DNA of 64,000 nucleotides, taken from the NCBI RefSeq assembly GCF_023221775.1, contig NZ_JAKUDS010000008.1, positions 19,701 through 83,700 of the forward strand, in the 5' to 3' direction. The notes below the pieces were generated by a model, which worked only from the letters and a program-made list of their open reading frames with translations, was not told the DNA's origin and did not search any database. The position numbers were made by a program, and so were the translations under genes. Shown here one piece after another: positions 35,620 to 43,546 of the stretch (positions are counted from its first letter, which is position 1; each line of letters begins with the position of its first letter). This DNA comes from Enterococcus cecorum. Its GTDB lineage: Bacteria > Bacillota > Bacilli > Lactobacillales > Enterococcaceae.

Positions 35620-36012
35620 TTAGACACCTAACTTTTGCTTTAAGGCATCGGTTAAGGTTTGCGAAAAATTAATATTCTCTTTTTCTGCAAGGATATTTAA
35701 CCATTCAGGAATAGAGGTGTTTTTACGTACGATTTTTGCATGATTTTTCCGACGATATTCATTTAAATCAAGCGAGATCATTACGACAAAATCCTCATCA
35801 CTTTCAAGGTGAATGTCTTTTGGTGAACTGGCTGGGGGCATTTGCGTTCGTTCATACAAGGCTAAACCTAATGCTGATTGTGCCATAATTACAGCTTCTG
35901 GGATATTTTCTCCAAAAGTAATCGCTTCTGCTACATCAGGGAAAGTTACATTATATGTGTTGTTTTCAGGACTAAAAATTGCGGGATAAACAATGATTTG
36001 GGCTTTTTCCAT
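35620..36012 (-). CDS. hicB: HicB-family antitoxin
   Basis: A 130-residue HicB protein: N-terminal partial RNase H-like fold (VYPAIFSPENNTYNVTFPDVAEAITFGEN condensed) and a C-terminal helical DNA-binding part (SIPEWLNILAEKENINFSQTLTDALKQKL condensed). GAGGAG eight bases before ATG 36012 favours this start over the GTG at 36021. It lies 26 bases behind the hicA gene and neutralises that toxin. Confidence 0.88.
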   Translation of the reverse strand: MEKAQIIVYPAIFSPENNTYNVTFPDVAEAITFGENIPEAVIMAQSALGLALYERTQMPPASSPKDIHLESDEDFVVMISLDLNEYRRKNHAKIVRKNTSIPEWLNILAEKENINFSQTLTDALKQKLGV

Positions 36013-36038
36013 AAAAATCACTCCTCATAAAAATGCGA

Positions 36039-36230
36039 TTATTGCTTAATGCCAGCTTGTTTCCAAATACTTTTTTCTGTACCAATTGGAATATCTTTTC
36101 GATGATTTGGGACAATTACCGTTCTATTTGTAAAAGGATTGTAGAACTTCATATGACTACCATTTTGATCAATTTTAATAGATCCGTTCCTATTCAGAAT
36201 TTTCACAATTTCTCTCACTTTTTTTGTCAC
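36039..36230 (-). CDS. hicA: HicA-family mRNA interferase toxin
   Basis: A 63-residue double-stranded-RNA-binding-like toxin, full length for the family. The catalytic histidine is in NGSHMKFYNP, preceded by VREIVKILNRNG and followed by IPIGTEKSIWKQAGI. It cuts mRNA when released from HicB. Gene order hicA then hicB is the usual one. Confidence 0.9.
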   Translation of the reverse strand: MTKKVREIVKILNRNGSIKIDQNGSHMKFYNPFTNRTVIVPNHRKDIPIGTEKSIWKQAGIKQ

Positions 36231-36348
36231 TATATCTTCCTTGATGCATTATACGCAAAATTGCGCAAATGTTCAATTTTTTGCGCTCATATATTCATTT
36301 CGTAAAATCGTTTGAAAAGCGTTTTTCAGAAATGAATATGTAGCAGAA

Positions 36349-36393
36349 TTTTTATAGCTTCTTCGTAGATTAGCCTAATTTTTTTACAGATCA
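36349..36393. repeat. 45-base repeat R1, downstream side of yhcG
   Basis: Starts TTTTTATAGCTTCTTCG and ends TTTTTTTACAGATCAG. Related copies R2 (37625-37670) and R3 (37784-37828) lie on the other side of the nuclease gene. Weaker similarity extends about 40 bases further left (AAAGCGTTTTT, TAGCAGAATT). Confidence 0.65.
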
Positions 36394-36505
36394 GACGTCT
36401 ATTATATCCGATTAACCGCAATGTTTTACACCATTGTGTTTTTTCGGCATATTAATAGGCAGTCAGATTTTTCTAATCGACTTTTGTATGTTGATTGACT
36501 CGGTT

Positions 36506-37537
36506 TTACTCACTTTCTTCCGTTGCAATCTCTGTATATTCTTTTAATTTTCGTTGTAGAAGATTCTTATCAATTAGCTTTAATGTATACTCGGATACCA
36601 TCGTTGGAGAAAGACTTCTACTTAAAGCAAACTCAACTACCTCATCATCTTTTGAAGCACATAAGATAACACCAACGCTTGGATTTTCGGTCTCTTTTTT
36701 GACTTCCCTATCAAGGGCTTCTAGATATAGATTCATCTTTCCAATATACTCTGGTTTAAACTCACCGATTTTGAGTTCAAATGCCACCAAACAAGAAAGT
36801 CCACGATGATAGAATAATAAGTCGATATAGTAATCGTGATTACCAACCTGTACTCTATACTCATTATCAATAAAGGTAAAATCTTTCCCTATTTCCAGTA
36901 TGAATTTCTTTAAATTTTCCAGAATGGATTTCTGAAAAGCTTTTTCATTACCTAACTTTGGAGCATCAAGAAACTCTAATACATAGCTATCTAGAAACAG
37001 ATTATATGTTTCGTGTTTTGCTTTTTGCAAAGTCAGTGTATTTTTACCATTAGAAAGCATATAGCGTTCATAATAACCACTATCCATTTGTCTTACCAAT
37101 TCACGATGAGTTAGGTTATCTCGAATTGCTAAATTAATATAAAATCTTCTTTCCTCTTGTGTTTTAGAACCTGACATGATTTTCAAATGATTAGACCAAC
37201 TCAATTGTGTCAACAGTGTTGTCACTTTTTCGTCATCTCTGTAAACCTCATAGAATTGTTTCATCCGATAAAGTCCTCGACGAGTAAAGCCTTTTAAGTC
37301 TGGATAATTTTGCGCAAAAAAATCAGCTACATTTTCTATATAATTTGAGCCATAACTAGCTTCTTTGCTTTTCTCGCTGAGGTATTTTCCTATCTCTTGG
37401 TACATCAAAATCAATTCTTCATTGACTTTTCTATATGTACGTTCTCTGGCGTTTTCGACAATCCTGATAATCTCTTCAAATGATTCTGACGCGTTATTCA
37501 AAGCTAGTTCATGTACTGCATTTTTATCTTTATCCAT
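36506..37537 (-). CDS. YhcG-type DUF1016/PDDEXK nuclease protein
   Basis: A 343-residue protein with an N-terminal DUF1016 helical domain (residues about 15-180; YQEIGKYLSEKSKEASYG, FTRRGLYRMKQFYEVY) and a C-terminal PDDEXK nuclease domain: GNHDYYIDLLFYHR (Asp) and LVAFELKIGEFKPEYIGK (Glu-x-Lys). These proteins accompany restriction or defence islands in many bacteria and are presumed nucleases. GGAGAGG precedes the start. It stands alone, framed by the R repeats, and a degenerate second copy lies just upstream. Confidence 0.85.
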   Translation of the reverse strand: MDKDKNAVHELALNNASESFEEIIRIVENARERTYRKVNEELILMYQEIGKYLSEKSKEASYGSNYIENVADFFAQNYPDLKGFTRRGLYRMKQFYEVYRDDEKVTTLLTQLSWSNHLKIMSGSKTQEERRFYINLAIRDNLTHRELVRQMDSGYYERYMLSNGKNTLTLQKAKHETYNLFLDSYVLEFLDAPKLGNEKAFQKSILENLKKFILEIGKDFTFIDNEYRVQVGNHDYYIDLLFYHRGLSCLVAFELKIGEFKPEYIGKMNLYLEALDREVKKETENPSVGVILCASKDDEVVEFALSRSLSPTMVSEYTLKLIDKNLLQRKLKEYTEIATEESE

Positions 37538-37624
37538 AGTGATAATCCTCTCCTTTATCTTCTCATATATTAATTACGCAGAATCATTCAAAAAAGCGTT
37601 TTTAAATAGTAGTTTCTAGGATAG

Positions 37625-37670
37625 TTTTTATAGAACCTTCGTAGATTAGCAAAAATTTTTAACAGATTAG
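37625..37670. repeat. Repeat R2, upstream side of yhcG
   Basis: TTTTTATAGAACCTTCG then TAGATTAG and TTTTTAACAGATTAG, matching R1 with about ten differences. Confidence 0.6.
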
Positions 37671-37680
37671 CACAATTTCG

Positions 37681-37771
37681 AAAATCTTCTTTCCTCTTGT
37701 GTTATAGAACCTGACATGATTTTCAAGTGATTTGTCCGGCTCAATTGTGTCACCAGTGGCGACACTTTTTC
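37681..37771 (-). pseudogene. Internal fragment of a second yhcG copy
   Basis: These 91 bases match 37141-37231 inside the intact gene, 540 bases away, with about ten differences by eye. The intact sequence encodes the EKVTTLLTQLSWSNHLK part of the DUF1016 domain. No flanking coding sequence remains. It sits between R2 and R3, so a tandem copy was largely deleted. Confidence 0.75.
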
Positions 37772-37783
37772 GTATTCATCGAA

Positions 37784-37828
37784 TTTTTACAGCTTCTTCG
37801 CAGATTAGCCTATTTTTTTACATATTAG
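37784..37828. repeat. Repeat R3
   Basis: TTTTTACAGCTTCTTCG then AGATTAGCCTA and TTTTTACATATTAG, closer to R1 than to R2. Confidence 0.6.
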
Positions 37829-37882
37829 CAACGTTTTTTTTCCTAAAGATAAGCTTGGCAAAAGAATATCAAAAATCATTTT

Positions 37883-37946
37883 TGTCACATATATTTGACA
37901 GCTGTTAAGAAACACGTTATACTATAAATGTCACATATACATGACA
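37883..37946 (+). promoter_or_regulatory. Autoregulated promoter of the XRE/DUF3278 cluster
   Basis: TTGACA (37895-37900), a 17-base spacer and TATACT (37918-37923) make a strong promoter. Two copies of the dyad TGTCACATATA-N2-TGACA occur at 37883-37900 and 37929-37946, 46 bases apart. The first covers the -35 box and the second the expected start site, an arrangement that fits repression by the XRE protein encoded directly downstream. Confidence 0.75.
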
Positions 37947-37961
37947 ATAGAGGGGATTAGG

Positions 37962-38171
37962 ATGAATCGCGTCAAAGAATATCGTCAAACAGTCGGCTTC
38001 TCTCAAGCAAAATTAGCTGAGCAAGTCGGTGTAGCTAGACAGACGATCAATTTAATTGAAAATGATAAATATAATCCGTCGCTTGATTTGTGTATACGTC
38101 TAGCAAAAGTATTACAGACGGATTTAAATGCATTGTTTTGGGAAGGTGATGAAGATGAAGAAGTGGAATAG
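37962..38171 (+). CDS. Small XRE-family (Cro/CI-like) regulator
   Basis: A 69-residue helix-turn-helix protein: VKEYRQTVGFSQAKLAEQVG, VARQTINLIENDKYNPSL and a conserved DLCIRLAKVLQTDLNALFW end. This type commonly precedes genes for DUF3278 and related membrane proteins. The start ATG at 37962 follows GAGGGGATTAGG. It probably binds the twin dyads in its own promoter. Its gene overlaps the next by 17 bases. Confidence 0.88.
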   Translation: MNRVKEYRQTVGFSQAKLAEQVGVARQTINLIENDKYNPSLDLCIRLAKVLQTDLNALFWEGDEDEEVE

Positions 38172-38616
38172 TTTAACGTTAAATCAACAAAAAGAAGTCT
38201 TAATTTGTACCAATATATTTTTGTTTTTTACCATATTTGGGGTTATTTTTATTGCTTTAAAAATGCCTATTTACCTCATTTTTTGGACCTTTTACTTGGC
38301 TATTTTGGGATTGCTAGATTATGCTTATTTGATTTATCGCAAAAAGGCTATTTTTAATAAAATTACAACGATTAAAGAGCTTCTAGATATTCCACTTACA
38401 GAGATGAGAATGGTTATTCAAGGGACTCGGTTTGATTTGATGAATTGGGACTTCAAAAATACCCCCATTTCACGTAAAAACTTGTTTAAATTAGAAGAGT
38501 ATATGGAAGATCGTTATTTTCTTGCTTTCCATGAGCGCTATCAAAAAGAGGTCGCTGAACAAAAATTAGCTGAAAAGCAAGCGGTGGAAAATGGTCTAAC
38601 GGAGATTGTTGAATAA
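38155..38616 (+). CDS. Two-helix membrane protein, paralogue 1
   Basis: A 153-residue protein with two membrane helices (residues about 17-60) followed by a soluble tail. The tail contains IKELLDIPLTEMRM, RFDLMNWDFKNTPIS and EDRYFLAFHERYQKEVAEQKLAEK. The same tail pattern recurs in the protein at 39259, so the two are paralogues flanking the DUF3278 gene. GGAAGG lies eight bases before ATG 38155. Function unknown; proteins of this setting are regulator-associated membrane sensors or immunity-type proteins by inference only. Confidence 0.7.
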   Translation: MKKWNSLTLNQQKEVLICTNIFLFFTIFGVIFIALKMPIYLIFWTFYLAILGLLDYAYLIYRKKAIFNKITTIKELLDIPLTEMRMVIQGTRFDLMNWDFKNTPISRKNLFKLEEYMEDRYFLAFHERYQKEVAEQKLAEKQAVENGLTEIVE

Positions 38617-38724
38617 GAATAAGCAAGGATTCTTTCAAATAAAGATAGACGATTCATGGTAAATGAATTCCGTTATAAAGTTTGGAAAACAGTCATAAAG
38701 GCAATTTTTAAGAAGGTGAAGTAG

Positions 38725-39255
38725 ATGAAACATAAAGAAACATTGATGGAAAAAATGATTAAACGATTTTACGGCATTTCGGGAGTACTGGACGAATATC
38801 GGTTGCAGGAAATCAGACGTATCGGAAATAATGCTTTTATCTTTTTGTTCTACTATATTTTACTGTCAAATGTTGTTGCAGTCACATTAATGGGGATAGT
38901 CGGTGCCGAGGAGTTATTATTTGGTCTTTGTGTGATCAATGCCTTAGTGACGGCAGGAGGAGTTGGTGGCTACGTGCTTTACCAAATCCATAAGCTAGAG
39001 TTGGCACAAATCGAAGTCACAGAAGAGCAACGCATACCAATGCAAAGAAAATATGCTGTTAGATGTGCTTTATCCGGTATTAGTTTTGGCGTGCTGATGA
39101 CCATTTTTGATGCCTTGCAATCCAATCAAGGTTTTGTCGCTGAGGTGTTTTCACTAAAGAGTTTGGTCCTATTTGTATTTGAGGTGGTTTTCTTTGGTGG
39201 CAGTATGTATCTTCTTATTCGCTATCGGATGAAAAAGATAAGAAATGAGGAATAA
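38725..39255 (+). CDS. DUF3278-like membrane protein
   Basis: A 176-residue protein with four predicted membrane helices (about 30-55, 60-85, 110-130, 145-168) and an N-terminal MKHKETLMEKMIKRFYGISGVLDEY typical (condensed) of DUF3278 proteins, which are found beside small XRE regulators. A 108-base gap separates it from the first paralogue. The next gene begins three bases after its stop. Confidence 0.72.
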   Translation: MKHKETLMEKMIKRFYGISGVLDEYRLQEIRRIGNNAFIFLFYYILLSNVVAVTLMGIVGAEELLFGLCVINALVTAGGVGGYVLYQIHKLELAQIEVTEEQRIPMQRKYAVRCALSGISFGVLMTIFDALQSNQGFVAEVFSLKSLVLFVFEVVFFGGSMYLLIRYRMKKIRNEE

Positions 39256-39258
39256 GCA

Positions 39259-39690
39259 ATGAAAAAAAGTGCGCGTTGGACGAGACAACAGAAAATAGAT
39301 GGCTTAGTCGATGTTATTTTTATGCTAGTTTTTCTCCTTTGCCTAATGCTATTAAAATATTGGGGCATCTCAACTTCTTTTTTATGGCCAATTCTTCTTT
39401 TTCCGTGGATGATTAATGGAACGCTTAGAAGAAAAAGAATGTTTCGTGAAGTGACTGTGATTATGGAACTTTTGGATATTCCGGTTGCTGAATTGCGAAA
39501 GGTGTTAGGTTTTGGAAGCTATGACTTGACAGAATGGGATGAAAAGAGAACGTTAATCTCACTTCCGAATTTGTATCGGTTGGTTGATTATGTGGAAGAA
39601 CGTTATTTTCTAACTTTTCATGAGCAGTATAACAAAGAAGCAGCCGCAAAGAAATTAGCTGAAAAGCATGCAGCGGTAGTTTCAGAATAA
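39259..39690 (+). CDS. Two-helix membrane protein, paralogue 2
   Basis: A 143-residue protein with two membrane helices near residues 15-55 and a soluble tail with IMELLDIPVAELRKVLG, DLTEWDEKRTLIS and EERYFLTFHEQYNKEAAAKKLAEK. It is clearly related to the protein at 38155. It is the last gene of the XRE cluster and ends at a strong terminator. Confidence 0.7.
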   Translation: MKKSARWTRQQKIDGLVDVIFMLVFLLCLMLLKYWGISTSFLWPILLFPWMINGTLRRKRMFREVTVIMELLDIPVAELRKVLGFGSYDLTEWDEKRTLISLPNLYRLVDYVEERYFLTFHEQYNKEAAAKKLAEKHAAVVSE

Positions 39691-39701
39691 AAAGAAAATT
39701 T

Positions 39702-39735
39702 GACTGGCAGTTGATTTTCAGCTGCCAGTTTTTTT
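39702..39735 (+). terminator. Terminator of the XRE cluster
   Basis: ACTGGCAG and CTGCCAGT with inner TG/CA pairs, followed by seven T. The hairpin and next dozen bases are nearly repeated at 40463-40508. Confidence 0.85.
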
Positions 39736-39808
39736 GCATATACGGGATGTTTTGGTAAAAGTGTTGCATATACGGGAAAATGCTCACAATTGTCCCATAT
39801 ATAGGAAA
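39731..39808. repeat. Short phased repeat array 1 (three units)
   Basis: GCATATACGGGA occurs at 39736 and 39765, and the degenerate CCATATATAGGA at 39795. The spacing is 29 and 30 bases, with unrelated sequence between. It begins inside the T run of the terminator. Confidence 0.65.
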
Positions 39809-39891
39809 ATCATCTTAGGTTTTTATTTGATATTAATGTTATAACAAGTTATAATTTTAGTATCAGATTTTATATGATTGGAGTGAATTGG

Positions 39892-40140
39892 ATGGAAGAG
39901 ATGAAAGTTAGAAAGATTGGTAATAGTGTAGGGGTCATTTTGCCGAAAGAATTTGGTTTACATCCGGGAGATATTTTAAGTTATCGTCGAGAGAATCATT
40001 TATTAATCATTGATACGAGTTTAGCAGCACTCGAGCATGATCGTGAACTGATTGAAGAAAGTTTTGCAGATTTTAAAAAAGGATTAGTAGTTTCAGAAGA
40101 GTCACTCAAGATGAAATTTGGTAAATATGGGTGGCAATAG
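39892..40140 (+). CDS. AbrB/MazE-like antitoxin
   Basis: An 82-residue swapped-hairpin protein: MKVRKIGNSVGVILPKEFG is the diagnostic AbrB/MazE DNA-binding segment. The C-terminal part (DRELIEESFADFKKGLVV) should bind the toxin. GGAGTG lies six bases before ATG 39892. The toxin gene starts immediately after its TAG. Confidence 0.85.
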   Translation: MEEMKVRKIGNSVGVILPKEFGLHPGDILSYRRENHLLIIDTSLAALEHDRELIEESFADFKKGLVVSEESLKMKFGKYGWQ

Positions 40141-40458
40141 ATGGGAGAATTTCAAATAGTTTATTCAGAAGGATTTTCAATAAGCTTAGAGCAGATTATC
40201 TTTCAATGGGAAAATGAATTAGGAATTTCTCAGGAAAAAATTCAGCAGTTTGTAACTTCGATACAGCGCTCATTAAACTTAGCCGCTGTTTTTCCACAAA
40301 TGTATGAAGAAGTTTCAGATATTTATCATTTTAACCAACCTACTTATCGGATTGTTATCGGCAAGAGTTATGCATTGTTTTATCGTATAAGTGAGGTAAA
40401 AAAAGAAATCTATGTTGGACGTATATTTCAAACAAAACAATTCAAAGTACGATTTTAG
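40141..40458 (+). CDS. RelE/ParE-superfamily toxin
   Basis: A 105-residue protein with the RelE/ParE pattern: IVYSEGFSISLEQIIFQWENELG, AAVFPQMYEEVSD, YRIVIGKSYALFYRI and VGRIFQTKQ (a typical ending). It is joined to the AbrB-type antitoxin without a gap. Pairing a MazE-type antitoxin with a ParE/RelE-type toxin is a known mix. The cellular target is not determined. Confidence 0.8.
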   Translation: MGEFQIVYSEGFSISLEQIIFQWENELGISQEKIQQFVTSIQRSLNLAAVFPQMYEEVSDIYHFNQPTYRIVIGKSYALFYRISEVKKEIYVGRIFQTKQFKVRF

Positions 40459-40462
40459 CATT

Positions 40463-40496
40463 TGACTGGTAGTTGATTTTCAACTGCCAGTTTTTT
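40463..40496 (+). terminator. Terminator of the toxin-antitoxin pair
   Basis: ACTGGTAGTTG and CAACTGCCAGT form the stem, followed by six T. It is a near copy of the terminator at 39702. Confidence 0.8.
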
Positions 40497-40627
40497 GCAT
40501 ATCCGGGACACATTGGTCATTTTGTTGCGTATGTGGGAAACTTAATCGAATTATTGCATATCCGGGATAGAAAACAAGTATTGGTGCACAAATGGGAATC
40601 CATCAAAAATCATTGCATATCCGGGAT
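40491..40627. repeat. Short phased repeat array 2 (five units)
   Basis: Units begin at 40497, 40527, 40556, 40586 and 40615, giving steps of 30, 29, 30 and 29 bases. Units 1, 3 and 5 are identical (GCATATCCGGGA); units 2 and 4 are degenerate (GCGTATGTGGGA, GCACAAATGGGA). The 17-18 bases between units are unrelated. No cas genes are present in the window. Confidence 0.75.
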
Positions 40628-40734
40628 AAATAAATATCTGTAAATGAAAAAATGTCATATAGTGGAATTAAAATGTGTGACGGATCATTCCATGCTATAC
40701 TCTAGCTAAGAATAATTGGAAGAGAGGGTTGCAC

Positions 40735-41607
40735 ATGTTTGACACAACTGAGATGGGGGCATTGTTTAAAAAGTTTAGATTATCCAAAAATTTAACACTA
40801 AAAGATGTAGCAGGGGATTTTTTATCGGTTTCTTTTTTATCTAAATTTGAACGGGGCGAATCAGAAATCTCCTTGTCGCGCTTCTTACTCTTGCTTGAAA
40901 GGTTAGATGTGAGCATTGAGGAATTTTATGGTATTTTAGCCAATGAACGAGCCACTGCTACTGAGAAACTATTAGATAAGGTCAGCTCAGCGTTTTATCA
41001 AGGAAATTCTTTTGCGCTAGAGAAATTTTATCAAGCCGAAATGAAAAAATATGAGGAAAGCAAACAAAAAACTTTTCTATACAATGCAATTATGATTGAG
41101 TCCTTCTTGGTCAATCTTACCAATCAACCTATAGCAAATGAAAAAATGATGGCAATTTCTGATTACCTCTTTTCAATTGAACAGTGGGGCAAGCGTGAAT
41201 TAATTATTTTTGGCAATAGTTTGTCTGCGTTAAATGATAAAGTGATCGAGGCTTTAGCGCGTGAAATTCTCTTTAAGACCACGCTTTTTGGCAGTAATGA
41301 AGCAAATCAAAAGGCCAGAATAGAGCTGTTGATCAATATTGTGGCCATTTTTTTAGAAAGAGATTTATTGGATTTAGCAAAGAATTACTTAGACCTTCTA
41401 CAACAACTGGGGATTCCGGAAACAGCACTTTATGATCGCATGGAATACCAATTTGTTTTGGGAATCTACTTATTTAAGTCTGGTAAAAAAGAACAAGGAA
41501 AGCAAAAAATGACGGCGGTTTTAGCTACTCTCAAAACATTAGAAGCAGAAAATTTAAGATTAGCCCATGAGCGTGTTTATGAGGAACTAATCAATTCCAC
41601 TATATGA
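40735..41607 (+). CDS. Rgg/MutR-family transcriptional regulator 1
   Basis: A 290-residue Rgg-like protein: N-terminal helix-turn-helix (GALFKKFRLSKNLTLKDVAG, SVSFLSKFERGESEISL) and a long all-helical repeat domain that binds peptides in characterised members. AGAGAGGG precedes ATG 40735. It lies upstream of an ABC exporter in the same direction, which may be its target. No obvious SHP pheromone gene is seen beside this copy. Confidence 0.87.
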   Translation: MFDTTEMGALFKKFRLSKNLTLKDVAGDFLSVSFLSKFERGESEISLSRFLLLLERLDVSIEEFYGILANERATATEKLLDKVSSAFYQGNSFALEKFYQAEMKKYEESKQKTFLYNAIMIESFLVNLTNQPIANEKMMAISDYLFSIEQWGKRELIIFGNSLSALNDKVIEALAREILFKTTLFGSNEANQKARIELLINIVAIFLERDLLDLAKNYLDLLQQLGIPETALYDRMEYQFVLGIYLFKSGKKEQGKQKMTAVLATLKTLEAENLRLAHERVYEELINSTI

Positions 41608-41646
41608 CAATTTTTAAACAATCTGTTAAACATACCTTACACTAGG

Positions 41647-41680
41647 CCTATGGAAGATTAACTTCTATAGGTTTATTTTA
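41647..41680 (+). terminator. Weak terminator between rgg1 and the ABC exporter
   Basis: CCTAT plus GAAG (41647-41656) pairs with CTTC plus ATAGG (41662-41671). The T run is interrupted, so readthrough is likely. Confidence 0.4.
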
Positions 41681-41696
41681 GTGGAGGTCAAGGATT

Positions 41697-43268
41697 ATGA
41701 AAAAATATCTATTCGCCTATAAATTTGAAAATCTAGTATTGATGCTACTTTTGGCATTGCAGTCAGCGAGTCTCGTATTGGCATCAGTCATGCTGTCTGT
41801 GATGACCGATGCATTGGTGAAAAAAGATTTTTATGGCTTTCTCTTTTGGATAGGGTGTAATTTGGCGGCATACTTAGGTTATTTGTTGCTGATTTATGTG
41901 TGTGCCGTTTTTCAGACATGGTTAATACAGAAGATGAGTATCTTGATTCGCAATGATTATTTGCAAAAAATACAGCAGGCACCTTTTCAAAGTTTTAAGC
42001 AAAAAGATCAAGGGGAGCACTTGTCGATTTTAAATAATGATATTCAAATTATTGAACAATCAGGTTTTGCAAGTTTTTATAGTTTGCTATCAACTGTTTT
42101 TACCACGCTTTTTTCAATTGTAGCACTATTAAATTTTGATTATCGGATTGTTGTTTTGACAATTGGGTTAACGTTAGCACTGACATATTTACCACAGCCG
42201 TTTGCTAAGAGGATGGAGCGTGTGATGGGTGATTTTTCTATAGCGAATGAAGGCTTTGTGGCGGCAATGACCGATCAATTAGCGGGGTATTCGACGTTAT
42301 ATTATGCTAGTCAAAGGCAAGTAATCAGTCTACAGTTTTTGAAAATCATGCGTCACTTCATGGCTGAAAAGATGAAATTTACCAAAAAAAGTACCGCAAT
42401 TGAAGTTGTGATGGCACTCTTTTCAATTATCGGTCAAGTTGGCGTGTTATTGCTGACGGGCTTGCTGATTGCATTAGGCCAAATTTCGATTGGGGCGATT
42501 TCTTCGGTGGGACAAATTGCGGGAAATATTTTTAATTCACTAACGACCTTTAATCAGTTGCGTATCTCGATGGCATCAGTACGGCCGATATTTCAAAAGT
42601 TTCATTCAGAAAGCCAGGTAAAACGTCACGAATTTACCGGAAACTTTAAGCAAATTCAATTGGAAAAAGTGGGTTATCAGTTCGGCAACCATGCTGTATT
42701 TACCAATTTATCTTTAAACTTGGAGCGCGGGAAGAAATATGCCATTGTTGGGCAGTCTGGCAGTGGCAAATCAACTTTACTTGCATTACTATTGGGCAAT
42801 TTACGCGATTATCACGGCAAAATCTTTTATAACGAGACGGATTTACAGACGTTAGATGAAAATAGTTTGCTAAAGAGAATCAACTTTGTGAGCAATCAGA
42901 CGCATATTTTTCAGGATACTTTGCGAAACAATTTAACTTTGTGGGATGAAAAGATAACAGATGAACAGTTGATTTACCTGTTAGAACAAATGAATTTAAC
43001 CGATTTTCAAAATAAGTTAGCTGAATCAATCAATGAACATTCACTTTCAACTGGGCAAAAACAGCGCATTGGTCTCATTCGCGCCTTGTTGCATCCGCGT
43101 GAGATTTTGATTTTAGATGAAGCTTTAGCCAATTTAAATCAGCAAAATGCCCAGAAAATTGAGCAACTGTTCTTGCAACAATCTGATTTAACCTATCTAA
43201 CCATTACCCATCATCTAACACCTGAACGTGCTGCTTACTTTGATGAAGTCGTGCGTTTGGAAGCGTGA
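41697..43268 (+). CDS. ABC exporter (fused membrane and ATPase domains)
   Basis: A 523-residue half-transporter with five to six membrane helices (residues 1-290) and an ATPase domain: Walker A VGQSGSGKST, signature LSTGQKQR, Walker B EILILDEALAN and switch His in TITHH. The shortened linker and the LSTGQ form differ from classic LSGGQ. It lacks the N-terminal C39 peptidase domain of peptide-processing exporters. Its position behind rgg1 suggests export of a peptide or of a toxic compound. Confidence 0.87.
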   Translation: MKKYLFAYKFENLVLMLLLALQSASLVLASVMLSVMTDALVKKDFYGFLFWIGCNLAAYLGYLLLIYVCAVFQTWLIQKMSILIRNDYLQKIQQAPFQSFKQKDQGEHLSILNNDIQIIEQSGFASFYSLLSTVFTTLFSIVALLNFDYRIVVLTIGLTLALTYLPQPFAKRMERVMGDFSIANEGFVAAMTDQLAGYSTLYYASQRQVISLQFLKIMRHFMAEKMKFTKKSTAIEVVMALFSIIGQVGVLLLTGLLIALGQISIGAISSVGQIAGNIFNSLTTFNQLRISMASVRPIFQKFHSESQVKRHEFTGNFKQIQLEKVGYQFGNHAVFTNLSLNLERGKKYAIVGQSGSGKSTLLALLLGNLRDYHGKIFYNETDLQTLDENSLLKRINFVSNQTHIFQDTLRNNLTLWDEKITDEQLIYLLEQMNLTDFQNKLAESINEHSLSTGQKQRIGLIRALLHPREILILDEALANLNQQNAQKIEQLFLQQSDLTYLTITHHLTPERAAYFDEVVRLEA

Positions 43269-43289
43269 AAAAGGATAAACTGTGGTAAA

Positions 43290-43484
43290 ATGGCGATAGA
43301 AAAGAGGGATAAAAAAATAGAGATTTTAAATTTGTAAAAAGAAAAGGAAAAAGAAGCGGCATTAAAATATCTGCAAGAAACGATTGATGCCAATTATTTG
43401 GAAATGAAGAAAGGTAACTATTATACGCTAGATGAATTGGAGCAAGTATTGTTCTATGACACACCTCACAACACGCGCGACTAG
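43290..43484 (+). pseudogene. Small antitoxin-like gene interrupted by an in-frame stop
   Basis: ATG at 43290 opens a frame that meets TAA at 43335-43337 and then continues without further stops to TAG at 43482. The second part (ALKYLQETIDANYLEMKKG, YYTLDELEQVL) has the charged, helical composition of small antitoxin-type proteins. An AGAGGGA ribosome-like site at 43303-43309 is followed seven bases on by ATA, where an ATG might once have been. Either way the gene looks dead. No toxin partner is seen next to it. Confidence 0.5.
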
Positions 43485-43546
43485 GCAAGCAGGCGTCCTC
43501 TATGTTAAAATGGACAACAAAGAGTCTAAAGAGATAGGTGAGGCCG

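Noticed and set aside
37365..37619. Plus-strand ORF over the yhcG start
   Set aside because: Antisense shadow of the nuclease gene, without a ribosome site or protein-like pattern.
40491..40627. CRISPR-like array of short repeats
   Set aside because: Repeat cores are only about 12 bases, alternate units are degenerate, gaps are 17-18 bases and no cas genes occur in the window.
43290..43484. Programmed stop readthrough in the small gene
   Set aside because: No selenocysteine or pyrrolysine signal; TAA next to a lost start codon fits simple decay.
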